Source: an uncultured Collinsella sp.
GTDB taxonomy: Bacteria > Actinomycetota > Coriobacteriia > Coriobacteriales > Coriobacteriaceae
DNA length: 64,000 nt
NCBI GenBank assembly: GCA_900767675.1
Contig: CAAFZX010000020.1
Location: 1 to 64,000, forward strand
Direction of reading: 5' to 3'
The position numbers and the translations under genes were made by a program. Every line of letters begins with the position of its first letter. Position 1 is the stretch's first letter. The notes under the pieces are model-generated. The model saw only the letters and a list, made by a program, of their open reading frames with translations, ran no database searches and had not been told where the DNA came from. Shown one piece after another: positions 46,016 to 55,536 of this stretch.

Positions 46016-46432
46016 CTACAGATCCCCGCCGGCGCCCAAAAGCTTGCGCATGACTTGCTCGGGGTTGACTGAGCCGTCGCGCGGGGCCAGAGCAGTGATC
46101 TTCTTTTGCATCTTGTACTCGTGCAGCTCGTCCTCGAGCTGGCGCACGCGAGCGCGGAGCTTCTCGTTCTCGCGCTCGCGCTCCTCAGCACGCTCCTTCA
46201 TATCGAGGATGCGCACCACGCCGGCAAGGTTGATGCCCTCGTCGGTCAGCTGGTTGATGAGTTCCAGACGCTCGATATCGGCACGCGAATACAGGCGCGT
46301 GTTACCGCCCGAGCGCTGAGGATTCACCAGGCCCTTGGACTCGTAGACGCGCAGAGTCTGCGGGTGCATGCCGGTCAGCTCGGCCGCCACGCTGATCATA
46401 TACAGCGGTTTGTTCCTATTGTCCTCGGCCAT
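46016..46432 (-). CDS. hspR: Heat-shock repressor HspR (MerR family)
   Basis: A 138-residue MerR-type regulator. The N-terminal winged helix (about 10-78) has PLYMISVAAELTGMHPQTLR and VYESKGLVNPQRSGGNTRLY, the typical HspR recognition region. A coiled coil (about 80-115, with AEERERENEKLRARVRQLED) follows. HspR represses dnaK and clpB operons in actinobacteria with DnaK as co-repressor. Last gene of dnaK-grpE-dnaJ-hspR, as in Streptomyces and Mycobacterium. The start at 46432 (MAEDNRNK) was chosen from an AGGTAG site and the family N-terminus. It is the natural candidate to read the shared clpB/dnaK element described here. Confidence 0.94.
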   Translation of the reverse strand: MAEDNRNKPLYMISVAAELTGMHPQTLRVYESKGLVNPQRSGGNTRLYSRADIERLELINQLTDEGINLAGVVRILDMKERAEERERENEKLRARVRQLEDELHEYKMQKKITALAPRDGSVNPEQVMRKLLGAGGDL

Positions 46433-46505
46433 GCTACCTGACCCCTTTCCGTCTCGCACATCTCCATCATAAGCCTGCGGCCAGCCCGTGGGCCACGCAA
46501 CCAAA

Positions 46506-47471
46506 CTAGAACGTCGCCTTGTAACGGTTGACCTTCTCGCGATAATCGCGCGTGTCGGCCTCGCGCAGCTTGGTCATGGCATCGCGCTCATCGTCGGACA
46601 GGCTCGTGGGAACCTGCACCTTGATCTCGACGAGCAGCGCACCCGTGCGACCGCGATGCTTAACGTCGGGTGCACCCATCTCCTTAAAGCGGAACTTCTT
46701 GCCCGTCTGGGTGCCAGCGGGCACCTTCAGACGAACCGTCGCGCCGCCGGGCGTGGGCACATCCACCGTGCAGCCGAGCGCCGCCTCGTAGACCGAGATC
46801 GGCACCTCCATGGTCACATCGGCACCCTTGCGCTTAAACAGCGGATGCTCCTCCACATGCGTGGTCACGACCAGGTCGCCGCGCTCGCCTCCGGCAACGC
46901 CGTACTCGCCGCGGCGCTTGTAACGCAATTTGCCGCCGTCGACCGCACCCGCAGGCACCGAGACCGTGATGGTCTGCTGCTCGCCCGTCGAGGGAATGCG
47001 GTAGGTGACCTTGTGCGTCACGCCGCGAAACGCGTCCTCGGCCGTTACGTCGACAGTCAGCGACAGATCGCCGCCCTTGCGCGCGCGGTTGCGACCCGCG
47101 CCCGCACCGGCAGCGCCCGCGGCCCCGGCAAAGCCCGAGCCCCAATCGCTGCCCCAGGCGCCGTTGCCACTAAAGATGCTGTCGAAGATATCGCCCCAGC
47201 CGCTGGCGCCGGCACCGGCGCCGTAGCCACCGCTATACGCGCCGCCCACGCCCGGCATGCCGCCGAACATGAGCATCTGGTCGTACTCTTTGCGCTTCTT
47301 CTCGTCCGAAAGCGTCTCGTAGGCCTCGCTAATCTCCTTAAACTTGGCCTCGTCGCCGCCGGCATCGGGGTGATATTTTTGCGCGAGCTTGCGAAACGCG
47401 CTCTTGATCTCTTTGTCGGAGGCGCTCTTGGATACGCCCAGGATGTCATAGAAGGTTTTGCCTGCAGCCAT
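46506..47471 (-). CDS. dnaJ: DnaJ-family co-chaperone lacking the zinc finger
   Basis: A 321-residue J-domain protein. The J domain (about 5-70) has [20 protein letters not shown] and the HPD triad in [11 protein letters not shown] Gly/Phe/Ala-rich region (about 75-135) follows, then the two beta-barrel C-terminal domains ([20 protein letters not shown] and [20 protein letters not shown]). The cysteine-rich zinc domain of classical DnaJ is absent, so it is of the CbpA/DnaJ2 type. It stimulates the DnaK ATPase and delivers substrates. The start at 47471 has GAGGAG upstream; a 12-codon upstream extension overlaps this site. It is separated from grpE by 108 bases with a hairpin and followed by hspR after 73 bases. 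Confidence 0.94.
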   Translation of the reverse strand: MAAGKTFYDILGVSKSASDKEIKSAFRKLAQKYHPDAGGDEAKFKEISEAYETLSDEKKRKEYDQMLMFGGMPGVGGAYSGGYGAGAGASGWGDIFDSIFSGNGAWGSDWGSGFAGAAGAAGAGAGRNRARKGGDLSLTVDVTAEDAFRGVTHKVTYRIPSTGEQQTITVSVPAGAVDGGKLRYKRRGEYGVAGGERGDLVVTTHVEEHPLFKRKGADVTMEVPISVYEAALGCTVDVPTPGGATVRLKVPAGTQTGKKFRFKEMGAPDVKHRGRTGALLVEIKVQVPTSLSDDERDAMTKLREADTRDYREKVNRYKATF

Positions 47472-47544
47472 CGTAGCTCCTCTCCTGTTACGTCCGCCGT
47501 CCATGCAGACGACGGCTCATACTTTCATATGGCACTAGGCCAGA

Positions 47545-47574
47545 AAGGGCCCCGGGTGTTGCCCCGGGGCCCTT
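47545..47574 (-). terminator. GC-rich hairpin between grpE and dnaJ
   Basis: AAGGGCCCCGGG (47545-47556) pairs with CCCGGGGCCCTT (47563-47574) as a 12-bp stem. A short TTTC tract follows on the minus strand. Inside an operon it may lower dnaJ/hspR expression relative to dnaK/grpE or protect the upstream message. Confidence 0.75.
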
Positions 47575-47579
47575 CTCAA

Positions 47580-48422
47580 TTACTCCTCGGTGCTCTCGGC
47601 CGTGTCGGCCGTAGCATCCTCGGGCGCCGCTTCGGGCTCCGGTGCGGGGCGCTTCTCGCCACCGTAGGTCACCGTCACCATCGCGGAACGCAGGATGCGA
47701 TCCGCCATGCGGTAGCCCTTCTGGTACACGTCGTTGACGGTCTCGTCGTACTGCGATGCGTCCTCGACGCGACCCACGGCCTGGTGCTCGAGCGGATCGA
47801 ACGCCTCGCCCTTGGGGTCGATGGGCTCAACGCCCTCGTGCGCAAACACATCGAGCAGCTTGGCATGCACCGCGTCAACGCCATCGACGAACTGCTTAAA
47901 ATCGTCGGAAAGCTCCTGGCTACGGGCATGGTCGATTGCACGCTCGATATCGTCAACCACCGGCAACAGCGCGGTGACGAGCTTCTCGGTCGCGCGCTCG
48001 CGCTCGGCGATGCGCTCGTTGGCGGTGCGGCGACGGAAGTTCTCCCAGTCGGCCTGCAGACGGGCGGTGCGCTCGGTGGCGTCCTTTGCCTTGTCCTCGG
48101 CGGCCTTCTGAGCCTCTGCCGCAGCATCGAGCTCGCTGCGCACGTCGGCAAGCTCCTTTTGGGCCTGCTCGAACTTGAGCTTAAAGTCGTTGTCGGCGGC
48201 TTCCTCACCGGCGCGGATAGCAGCTTCCACCATCTCGTCCTCGGTCATCGTCGCCTCCTTGTTGGAATCCTCTACCTGGTTCTCGGCAGCCTCGGCGGCC
48301 TCGGCCTCGTTGGCCTCGGTATCGTCGACAGCCTCTACGGGAATCTTCACGTCCTTCTCCTCAGAGTCAACGGGGGCGGCGCCAGCGGCAGCCGCCTCCG
48401 TGCGAGCTTTACGGGCGGACAT
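47580..48422 (-). CDS. grpE: Nucleotide exchange factor GrpE
   Basis: A 280-residue protein, longer than most GrpE because of acidic Glu/Ala-rich extensions at both ends (about 1-75 and 255-280). The core (about 75-250) has a long coiled coil (KLKFEQAQKELADVRSELDA), RLQADWENFRRRTANE, ALLPVVDDIERAIDHA, the VHAKLLDVFAHEGVEPID segment and the family end HQAVGRVEDASQYDETVNDV then GYRMADRILRSAMVTV. It releases ADP from DnaK. It starts 2 bases after the dnaK stop with no separate strong ribosome-binding site, which fits coupled translation. Confidence 0.96.
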   Translation of the reverse strand: MSARKARTEAAAAGAAPVDSEEKDVKIPVEAVDDTEANEAEAAEAAENQVEDSNKEATMTEDEMVEAAIRAGEEAADNDFKLKFEQAQKELADVRSELDAAAEAQKAAEDKAKDATERTARLQADWENFRRRTANERIAERERATEKLVTALLPVVDDIERAIDHARSQELSDDFKQFVDGVDAVHAKLLDVFAHEGVEPIDPKGEAFDPLEHQAVGRVEDASQYDETVNDVYQKGYRMADRILRSAMVTVTYGGEKRPAPEPEAAPEDATADTAESTEE

Positions 48423-48424
48423 GA

Positions 48425-50317
<1,893 letters not shown>

Positions 50318-50426
50318 TAGAAATTCCCTCTCTCTTTTGCGTTCGCGCCGCCTCGACGGTCTGTCGCGCGACGCTTCGGCTTGTCTTTCAGGATGTAGTG
50401 TATCCCCTTATGGGCCGGAATATACA

Positions 50427-50453
50427 AAATCTAAGTCAATTCATATAAGATTT
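50427..50453 (-). promoter_or_regulatory. Candidate heat-shock operator upstream of dnaK
   Basis: AAATCTAAGTC-N5-ATATAAGATTT on the plus strand, with both 11-base arms identical to those at 41138-41164 upstream of clpB and the same 5-base gap. The gap differs (AATTC here, TCTAT there), so the arms look conserved by selection. On the minus strand it contains TTGACTTAG, whose TTGACT could be the -35 box. Confidence 0.78.
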
Positions 50454-50771
50454 CTTATCTCTGAGAGTTTAGGTTCTCAAATGCGCAGGTAGATACACTG
50501 TTTGAGTTCTCGGTAGATCTATTGAGATCTATGTAGAGATGGCTGAGGTTTGGGCTTGGGAGCGCACATGGCGGCCCCGGGCTTCCCTGGGGAAAGTTCG
50601 ACCCGTTTTTCGGCCAAATAATGGGATGCGCTTTCCACAAGCACGCTCAATCGCCCTATATTTCAAGTCACCTGTAGCTAACATTTGCGCAGCTCAACGG
50701 CCTCACCTGCATGTTTTTTAGTAAGCCGTGGCATACTCGGCGAACGGTATGAAGATGCCGGTCAGAGGGTA

Positions 50772-50799
50772 TTGCAAACGGTCGCTCCCGTGGTATGTT
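50772..50799 (+). promoter_or_regulatory. Promoter of the ferredoxin gene
   Basis: TTGCAA (50772-50777) and TATGTT (50794-50799) with a 16-base spacer form a reasonable housekeeping promoter about 60 bases before the ferredoxin start codon. Confidence 0.55.
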
Positions 50800-50860
50800 T
50801 TTGCCCGAATCAAACCGACGCGCATCGCCTGTAGCGTCGGTCAACAGAGAGGAAACTACC

Positions 50861-51046
50861 ATGGCTCATCCCGTAATTGATGCCGACGAGTGCATCGCTT
50901 GTGGCGTTTGCGTCGACTCCTGCCCCGCTGGCGTTCTGGAGCTCCAGGACGTCGCTACCGTCGCTGACGAGGATTCCTGCGTCGCCTGTGGCGCTTGCCA
51001 GGACGCTTGCCCCGCCGGCGCGATCACCGAGATCGTCGAGGAGTAA
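50861..51046 (+). CDS. Small 2[4Fe-4S] ferredoxin
   Basis: A 61-residue protein with two complete cluster motifs, CIACGVCVDSCPAG and CVACGACQDACPAG, the layout of clostridial-type ferredoxins. Each cluster uses three cysteines of one motif and the last of the other. It is a low-potential electron carrier and a likely acceptor for the PFOR encoded at 2127-5666 and for other oxidoreductases. ATG at 50861 with AGAGAGGAAA upstream, a promoter at 50772-50799 and a strong terminator after it, so it is monocistronic and probably highly expressed. Confidence 0.97.
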   Translation: MAHPVIDADECIACGVCVDSCPAGVLELQDVATVADEDSCVACGACQDACPAGAITEIVEE

Positions 51047-51086
51047 CAGCTCCCCCACCTGCACACTCAAAAGTACACCGTGCACA

Positions 51087-51127
51087 AAAAGGAGGCCTCC
51101 GCATCGCCGCGGAGGCCTCCTTTTGTT
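51087..51127 (+). terminator. Strong rho-independent terminator after the ferredoxin gene
   Basis: A 16-bp perfect stem (51087-51102 with 51109-51124) with a 6-base loop and a TTTTGTTTG tail. Because both arms carry A and T runs at their outer ends, it can also stop transcription from the minus-strand nad operon. Confidence 0.92.
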
Positions 51128-51183
51128 TGTATAGGCAGCTAATTTGAGGCCAAATTGCCGCTTAGGGGCGTTTGCAGCGTCGT

Positions 51184-51729
51184 CTACGATAGGTCGTCTT
51201 CGTAGGGCATTAGATCCGCCAAGTAACCTTTCTCTTTGAGCATGGCCTCGATCTCGTCGAGAGTTTGCTCGTCGTCTGCCGCAATGCGATGGAAGTGATA
51301 GCCACTCGTCACCGTTAGCAGCGGAAAGCTCTTACCGCTCTCGATATCGTGCAGGTAGCGCTCAACATCGCGACGATTGCGGATGTCCAGATCGGCCGTG
51401 ATCTTACCGTACACGCGGTGGTTGACGATCACGTTGAGCACGGCGCCGCCCGCGTCGACGATGCTCGTGAGCTCATCGCCCGCCTGCTCCACGCCGTGGC
51501 GTACCTTGACCAGACGCGTGGGCACAGCCGGGCTGCTCGCTGCCTCCTGTAGCACATAGCCGCGATTGGTGGCGACGATATCGTGCCCGTCGGCGCGCAG
51601 CAGGGCGATGTCCTGCACCACAACCTGACGGCTCACGCCCACCTCGCGGGCAAGCGCACTGCCCGAGACAGGATCTTTGGCTTCCTCGAGCACGGCCATG
51701 ATGGAACGGCGACGCTCGCGGGCGTCCAT
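51184..51729 (-). CDS. niaR: NAD biosynthesis repressor NiaR
   Basis: A 181-residue regulator. An N-terminal HTH_11 winged helix (about 5-60, SGSALAREVGVSRQVVVQDI) is followed by a 3H domain with its conserved histidines (VRHGVEQAGDEL, VNHRVYGKITADLDI, YHFHRIA). NiaR (YrxA) uses nicotinic acid as co-repressor and represses NAD synthesis and niacin uptake genes in Gram-positive bacteria. Its ATG overlaps the TAA of nadC, so it is the last gene of nadABC-niaR and likely regulates its own operon through the palindrome at 55093-55136. Confidence 0.93.
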   Translation of the reverse strand: MDARERRRSIMAVLEEAKDPVSGSALAREVGVSRQVVVQDIALLRADGHDIVATNRGYVLQEAASSPAVPTRLVKVRHGVEQAGDELTSIVDAGGAVLNVIVNHRVYGKITADLDIRNRRDVERYLHDIESGKSFPLLTVTSGYHFHRIAADDEQTLDEIEAMLKEKGYLADLMPYEDDLS

Positions 51730-52589
51730 TATTTACCGTCCAGTAGACGCAGGTGCTTAAGCGAGAGGTCGAGGATCGGCGCAGAGTGCGTCAGAGCGCC
51801 CGAACTAATATAGTCAACACCCAGGTCGGCCAGGGCGCGAATGTTGTCGGCGTCTACGTTGCCCGAGCACTCGGTCTTGGCACGACCGGCGATAAGCTCA
51901 ATCGCAGTAGCCATGTCATCGTGGGTCATGTTGTCGAACATGATGATGTCGGCACCGGCCTCCACGGCCTCGCGTACCATGTCCAGGTTCTCGCACTCAA
52001 TCTCGACCGTCGTGGTAAACGACGCATGGGCGCGCGCCATCTCAATCGCGCGCGCCACGCCACCGGCGGCGTCGATGTGGTTGTCCTTGAGCATGACAGC
52101 CGTCGACAGGTTATAGCGGTGGTTGCTGCCACCGCCGATCTCGACTGCGGCCTTCTCGAAGACACGCATGCACGGCGTGGTCTTGCGCGTGTCGACAAGC
52201 ACGGTCTTGGTGCCCTCGAGCGCAGCCGCCATCCGATGCGTGTAAGTAGCGATGCCGCTCATGCGCTGCAGGTAGTTGAGCGCCACGCGCTCGCCCGAAA
52301 GCAGCACGCGCGCGTCGCCGCGCACCTGGCCCACGTGGTCGCCGGCGTGCACCTCGTCGCCGTCCGCGACATCTAACAACACAGAGCTCTGCGGATCCAG
52401 CAGCTCAAAGGTGCGGGCGAATACGTCCAAGCCGGCGATAATGCCATCGGCCTTGGCGATAAGCTCCACCGTGGCGGGACGCGCCGTGGGACACACGCTC
52501 GCCGTGCTCACGTCCTCAAAGGTAATGTCCTCGCGCAGAGCCTGCAGAATCAGATCATCGACGACGAGCTTCATGGTAATGGGATTCAT
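51729..52589 (-). CDS. nadC: Quinolinate phosphoribosyltransferase (carboxylating)
   Basis: A 286-residue enzyme making nicotinate mononucleotide from quinolinate and PRPP. Visible motifs: LNYLQRMSGIATYTHRMA, DTRKTTPCMRVFEKAAV with the phosphate/PRPP-binding Arg-Lys, GGGSNHRYNLSTAVMLKDNH, VEIECENLDMVREAVEAGAD, and the final GVDYISSGALTHSAPILDLS. The start at 52589 has GGAGGAG 6 bases upstream, inside the end of nadB (gap 3 bases). Third gene of the de novo NAD operon. Confidence 0.96.
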   Translation of the reverse strand: MNPITMKLVVDDLILQALREDITFEDVSTASVCPTARPATVELIAKADGIIAGLDVFARTFELLDPQSSVLLDVADGDEVHAGDHVGQVRGDARVLLSGERVALNYLQRMSGIATYTHRMAAALEGTKTVLVDTRKTTPCMRVFEKAAVEIGGGSNHRYNLSTAVMLKDNHIDAAGGVARAIEMARAHASFTTTVEIECENLDMVREAVEAGADIIMFDNMTHDDMATAIELIAGRAKTECSGNVDADNIRALADLGVDYISSGALTHSAPILDLSLKHLRLLDGK

Positions 52590-52592
52590 GGT

Positions 52593-53969
52593 CTACTCCT
52601 CCACGGCCTGCGTGCCGGCGGCACGGGCCAAATCATCGATTGCAAGGGTATCGGCACTCAGGGCGCGGTGACGCCCGTCAAGCGCGGGCTCACCGGCCTG
52701 CTCCACGGCCAGTGACTCGCCGGTACGCATGTACCACGCGGCGCGACGACCCCAGACCAGCGCCTCGAGCAGGCTGTTCGATGCAAGGCGGTTCTTGCCG
52801 TGCACGCCATTGCAAGCCGTCTCGCCGGCGGCATAGAGCTCGGGCATCGAGGTGCGGCCGTCCTTGTCGACCCACACGCCGCCCATAAAGTAGTGCTGCG
52901 TGGGTGTGACGGGAATGGGCTCGTCCAAGATGTCGCGGCCGTCCTCCAGACAGCGCGCACGAATATTGGCAAAGTGCCCGGTCACCACGTCGCGCTCGAC
53001 GGGGGCAAAGCTCAGCCACTCGTGCTCGACGCCGTCCCGCTTCATCTGCTCGCGGATGGCGGCAGCAACCACATCGCGCGGCTGGAGCTCATCGGTAAAG
53101 CGCTCGCCGGCGGCGTTGAGCAAAATCGCGCCCTCGCCGCGGCAGCTCTCGCTGATCAGGAAGGTGCGGCCCGGCTGCGGCGAGAACAGTCCCGTGGGAT
53201 GAATCTGCACGTAGTCCAGGTGCTCCATCGTGATGCCGTGCTCCTGCGCGATGTAGCAGGCGTCACCGGTGAGCTGCGGGTAGTTGGTCGAATGGTCGTA
53301 CACGCCACCGATACCACCCGTTGCCCACAGCGTATGGCGGGCATGGATCTTAAACGGCTTGCCGGCATGTACGCCCTCGGCGGCATTTGCCAGCTCGTCG
53401 GCGGGACGAACCGAGTTATCCTCGTCCACGGGAACGGCGACGACGCCGGCGCACACCGTAGCGTCATCGCGCTCGGCGGTCAGGATGTCGGTCATGGCAA
53501 CGTGTTCGAGAATCTGCACGTTGTCCAGCTTGCGGACAGCCTGGAGCAGCTTGGTCGTAATCTCCTTGCCCGTAATATCGGCATGGAAGGCGATGCGCGG
53601 GCGGCTGTGTGCGCCCTCGCGGGTAAAGTCGAGGCTGCCGTCGGCCTTGCGCTCAAAGTCCACGCCCATGGCCAGCAGGTCGTTGATGACCGAACGGCTC
53701 GAGCGAATCATGATGTCAACACTCTCGCGGCGGTTCTCGTAATGGCCGGCGTGCATGGTGTCCTCAAAGAAGGCATCGTAGTCAGAACCCTCGGGCAGTA
53801 CGCAGATGCCGCCCTGCGCGAGCATCGAGTCGCACTCGTCGACAGCGCCCTTGGAGAGCATGATCACGCGCGTGCTCGTCGGCAGATTGAGAGCCGCATA
53901 CAGGCCTGCCACGCCGCAACCGGCAATGACAACGTCACACTCCATATCGGGGTATTGTTTGGTTTCCAC
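52593..53969 (-). CDS. nadB: L-aspartate oxidase
   Basis: A 458-residue FAD enzyme that oxidises L-aspartate to iminoaspartate. In anaerobes fumarate is the likely electron acceptor instead of oxygen. Motifs: VVIAGCGVAGLYAALNLP (FAD), MLAQGGICVLPEG, HTLWATGGIGGVYDHSTNYP, LDYVQIHPTGLF, SCRGEGAILLNAAGERF and the final GETACNGVHGKNRLASNSLL. The GTG at 53969 is chosen because AGAGGA precedes it; an ATG 15 codons earlier has no such site and lies 10 bases from the nadA stop. Second gene of nadABC-niaR. Confidence 0.95.
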   Translation of the reverse strand: METKQYPDMECDVVIAGCGVAGLYAALNLPTSTRVIMLSKGAVDECDSMLAQGGICVLPEGSDYDAFFEDTMHAGHYENRRESVDIMIRSSRSVINDLLAMGVDFERKADGSLDFTREGAHSRPRIAFHADITGKEITTKLLQAVRKLDNVQILEHVAMTDILTAERDDATVCAGVVAVPVDEDNSVRPADELANAAEGVHAGKPFKIHARHTLWATGGIGGVYDHSTNYPQLTGDACYIAQEHGITMEHLDYVQIHPTGLFSPQPGRTFLISESCRGEGAILLNAAGERFTDELQPRDVVAAAIREQMKRDGVEHEWLSFAPVERDVVTGHFANIRARCLEDGRDILDEPIPVTPTQHYFMGGVWVDKDGRTSMPELYAAGETACNGVHGKNRLASNSLLEALVWGRRAAWYMRTGESLAVEQAGEPALDGRHRALSADTLAIDDLARAAGTQAVEE

Positions 53970-54025
53970 AGGAATCCTCTCCCTTGTAATGTGGCATAAG
54001 GAATGGTCCCTCATGTCACATTGGC

Positions 54026-55051
54026 TTAGCGCGCCGCGTACTCAAGCATGCGGTCGAGCGTGAGCTTGGCCTGATCGGCGGCCTCGTCCGACACGCCAAT
54101 CTGCACCTCGCCCTCGCCCGTCTCCAGGCAGTGCACGAGCTTTTCGAGCGTGATGAGATCCATGTTGACGCAGGTGGGCTGCACCGCAGGGAAGTAGAAC
54201 TTCTTGCCGGTGCCCTGGCAGCGGCGCTCGAGTTCGTAGAGCACGCCACGGACCGTCACGATGATGAACTCGCTGGCGTCCGACTCCTCGGCATATTTGA
54301 TGATGCCGGCAGTAGAGCCGATGTAGTCGGCCTCGGCCAGGACGTCGGCCTTGCACTCGGGGTGCGCCAGCACGAGCGCGTCGGGGTGCGCCTCCTGCGC
54401 GTCGACGATCTGCTCGACCGTGATGATGTGATGACGCGGGCAGTAGCCGTTGTTGAGAATGACGTGCTTTTGGGGTACCTGCTCGGCCACAAAGCGGCCC
54501 AGGTTCTGGTCGGGAATGAACAAGATGTGCTGCTGCGGCAGCTCGGAGACAATCTTGACGGCGTTAGAGCTGGTAACGCACACGTCACTCCAGCTCTTGA
54601 TCTCGACCGTCGAGTTGACGTAGCACACCACGGCCAGGTCGTCGCCATACTCGGCGCGCGCCGCGTCGACCGTCTCGCGCTTGACCATGTGCGCCATGGG
54701 ACAGTCCGCGCCCGGCTCGGGCAGCAGCACGGTCTTGGTGGGATTGAGCAGCTTGGCGCTCTCGCCCATAAACTCCACGCCGCACAGCACGATAGTCTGC
54801 TGCGGTAGGCTTTTGGCGAGCTTTGCCAGGTAGAAGCTGTCGCCGACGTAATCGGCCACAGCCTGAACCTCGGGCGCCACATAGTAGTGCGCCAGGATCA
54901 CCGCGTCACGTTGGGTTTTTAGTTGCTGAATGGCCTCGACAAGCTCTGCGGGCACCAGTGCCGCGCGCTCCGTTGCCGTCGTTGCCGATGCTAGGCCGGC
55001 CGCGATATCGCGTGCAAGCTCCGACGCATCCATGTTCGCGCTCTGTGCCAT
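54026..55051 (-). CDS. nadA: Quinolinate synthase A
   Basis: A 341-residue [4Fe-4S] enzyme that condenses iminoaspartate with dihydroxyacetone phosphate to quinolinate. The three cluster cysteines are in LCGVEFMGESAK, VLAHPECKADV and QPTCVNMDLITLEKL. Other motifs: AVILAHYYVAPEVQAVADYV, PEPGADCPMAHMV and FIPDQNLGRFVA. The ATG at 55051 has AGAGGGG upstream; a TTG one codon earlier was not used. It is the first gene of the operon, with a 19-base palindrome 42 bases upstream as the likely NiaR site. Confidence 0.96.
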   Translation of the reverse strand: MAQSANMDASELARDIAAGLASATTATERAALVPAELVEAIQQLKTQRDAVILAHYYVAPEVQAVADYVGDSFYLAKLAKSLPQQTIVLCGVEFMGESAKLLNPTKTVLLPEPGADCPMAHMVKRETVDAARAEYGDDLAVVCYVNSTVEIKSWSDVCVTSSNAVKIVSELPQQHILFIPDQNLGRFVAEQVPQKHVILNNGYCPRHHIITVEQIVDAQEAHPDALVLAHPECKADVLAEADYIGSTAGIIKYAEESDASEFIIVTVRGVLYELERRCQGTGKKFYFPAVQPTCVNMDLITLEKLVHCLETGEGEVQIGVSDEAADQAKLTLDRMLEYAAR

Positions 55052-55092
55052 CAAGGCCCCTCTCTTTTGGCGAATCTTGGGGCTTTAGTATG

Positions 55093-55136
55093 ACACCTGG
55101 CTTTACAGCTGACAAGACAGCTGTAAAGCCAGGTGT
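55093..55136 (-). promoter_or_regulatory. Candidate NiaR operator upstream of nadA
   Basis: Perfect 19-base arms (55093-55111, starting ACACCTGGCTTTACAGCTG, and 55118-55136) around a 6-base spacer ACAAGA. The ACACCTG..CAGGTGT ends and the central GACAAGACAGCTGT recall NiaR sites of Gram-positive bacteria. It lies 42 bases before the nadA start codon, where an operator or attenuator hairpin would act. Confidence 0.72.
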
Positions 55137-55155
55137 AAAGTTGAAATAAAGATTC

Positions 55156-55224
55156 AATCATGGGGCGGGTCCATTTTCGAACTGGCAAGCTGAGGATAGT
55201 TGAAAATGGACCCGCCCCATGATT
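55156..55224. repeat. Palindromic repeat with perfect 23-base arms
   Basis: Arms 55156-55178 (AATCATGGGGCGGGTCCATT start) and 55202-55224 are perfect reverse complements around a 23-base spacer. It is too long for a typical terminator and lies just upstream of the nad operon, so a REP-type repeat is likely. Confidence 0.8.
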
Positions 55225-55257
55225 CGAGCAGCCCGTTTTGTCCTGGACCAAGGGGCA

Positions 55258-55466
55258 GTGGGCAAAAAATGGCAAATATGAGTACTGTTACCAAATTGAT
55301 GGCAGCGATTTTTCGGTCCAATACGTCAGAATCGCCTTATTTGAGGCACATTCATGGCACTGTCGGACGAAAATCAATGCTGTTTTGGCCCAACGAACGG
55401 AATTTTGGGGCCATTTGGCTGCTACTAATATGGTGACAGTACTCATATTTGGACTTTTTTGCCCAC
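55258..55466. mobile_element. MITE-like element with 36-base terminal inverted repeats
   Basis: The ends GTGGGCAAAAAATGG (55258) and TTTTTTGCCCAC (ending 55466) belong to 36-base inverted repeats that match at 32 positions and include CAAATATGAGTACTGT. The 137-base interior has no coding frame. Size and structure fit a non-autonomous transposable element or a large REP-pair. No flanking target duplication was recognised. Confidence 0.6.
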
Positions 55467-55489
55467 CGGCTTCCAGGTGGCCCTGGAAA

Positions 55490-55525
55490 ACGGGCCCGGA
55501 TGGCGAGATCCGGGCCCGTCGGGAG
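55490..55525 (-). terminator. Rho-independent terminator of the surface-protein gene
   Basis: ACGGGCCCGGAT (55490-55501) pairs perfectly with ATCCGGGCCCGT (55508-55519) around GGCGAG; on the minus strand TTTTCC follows. It lies about 18 bases after the stop at 55537. Confidence 0.88.
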
Positions 55526-55536
55526 CTGTCGCGCGA

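Larger units (their letters stand above)
50318..50860. other. Divergent regulatory region between dnaK and a ferredoxin gene
   Basis: No gene is supported in these 540 bases. It holds the heat-shock element (50427-50453) on the dnaK side and a ferredoxin promoter near 50772-50799. The middle, about 50465-50760, has several short direct motifs (GTAGAT, GAGATCTA) but no coding frame or RNA signature that I recognise. Confidence 0.6.
55052..55536. other. Intergenic region with operator, palindromic repeat, MITE-like element and terminator
   Basis: No gene is supported in these 485 bases, but nearly all of it is structured: the NiaR operator candidate (55093-55136), a palindromic repeat with 23-base perfect arms (55156-55224), a 209-base element with 36-base terminal inverted repeats (55258-55466) and the terminator of the surface-protein gene (55490-55519). 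Confidence 0.8.
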
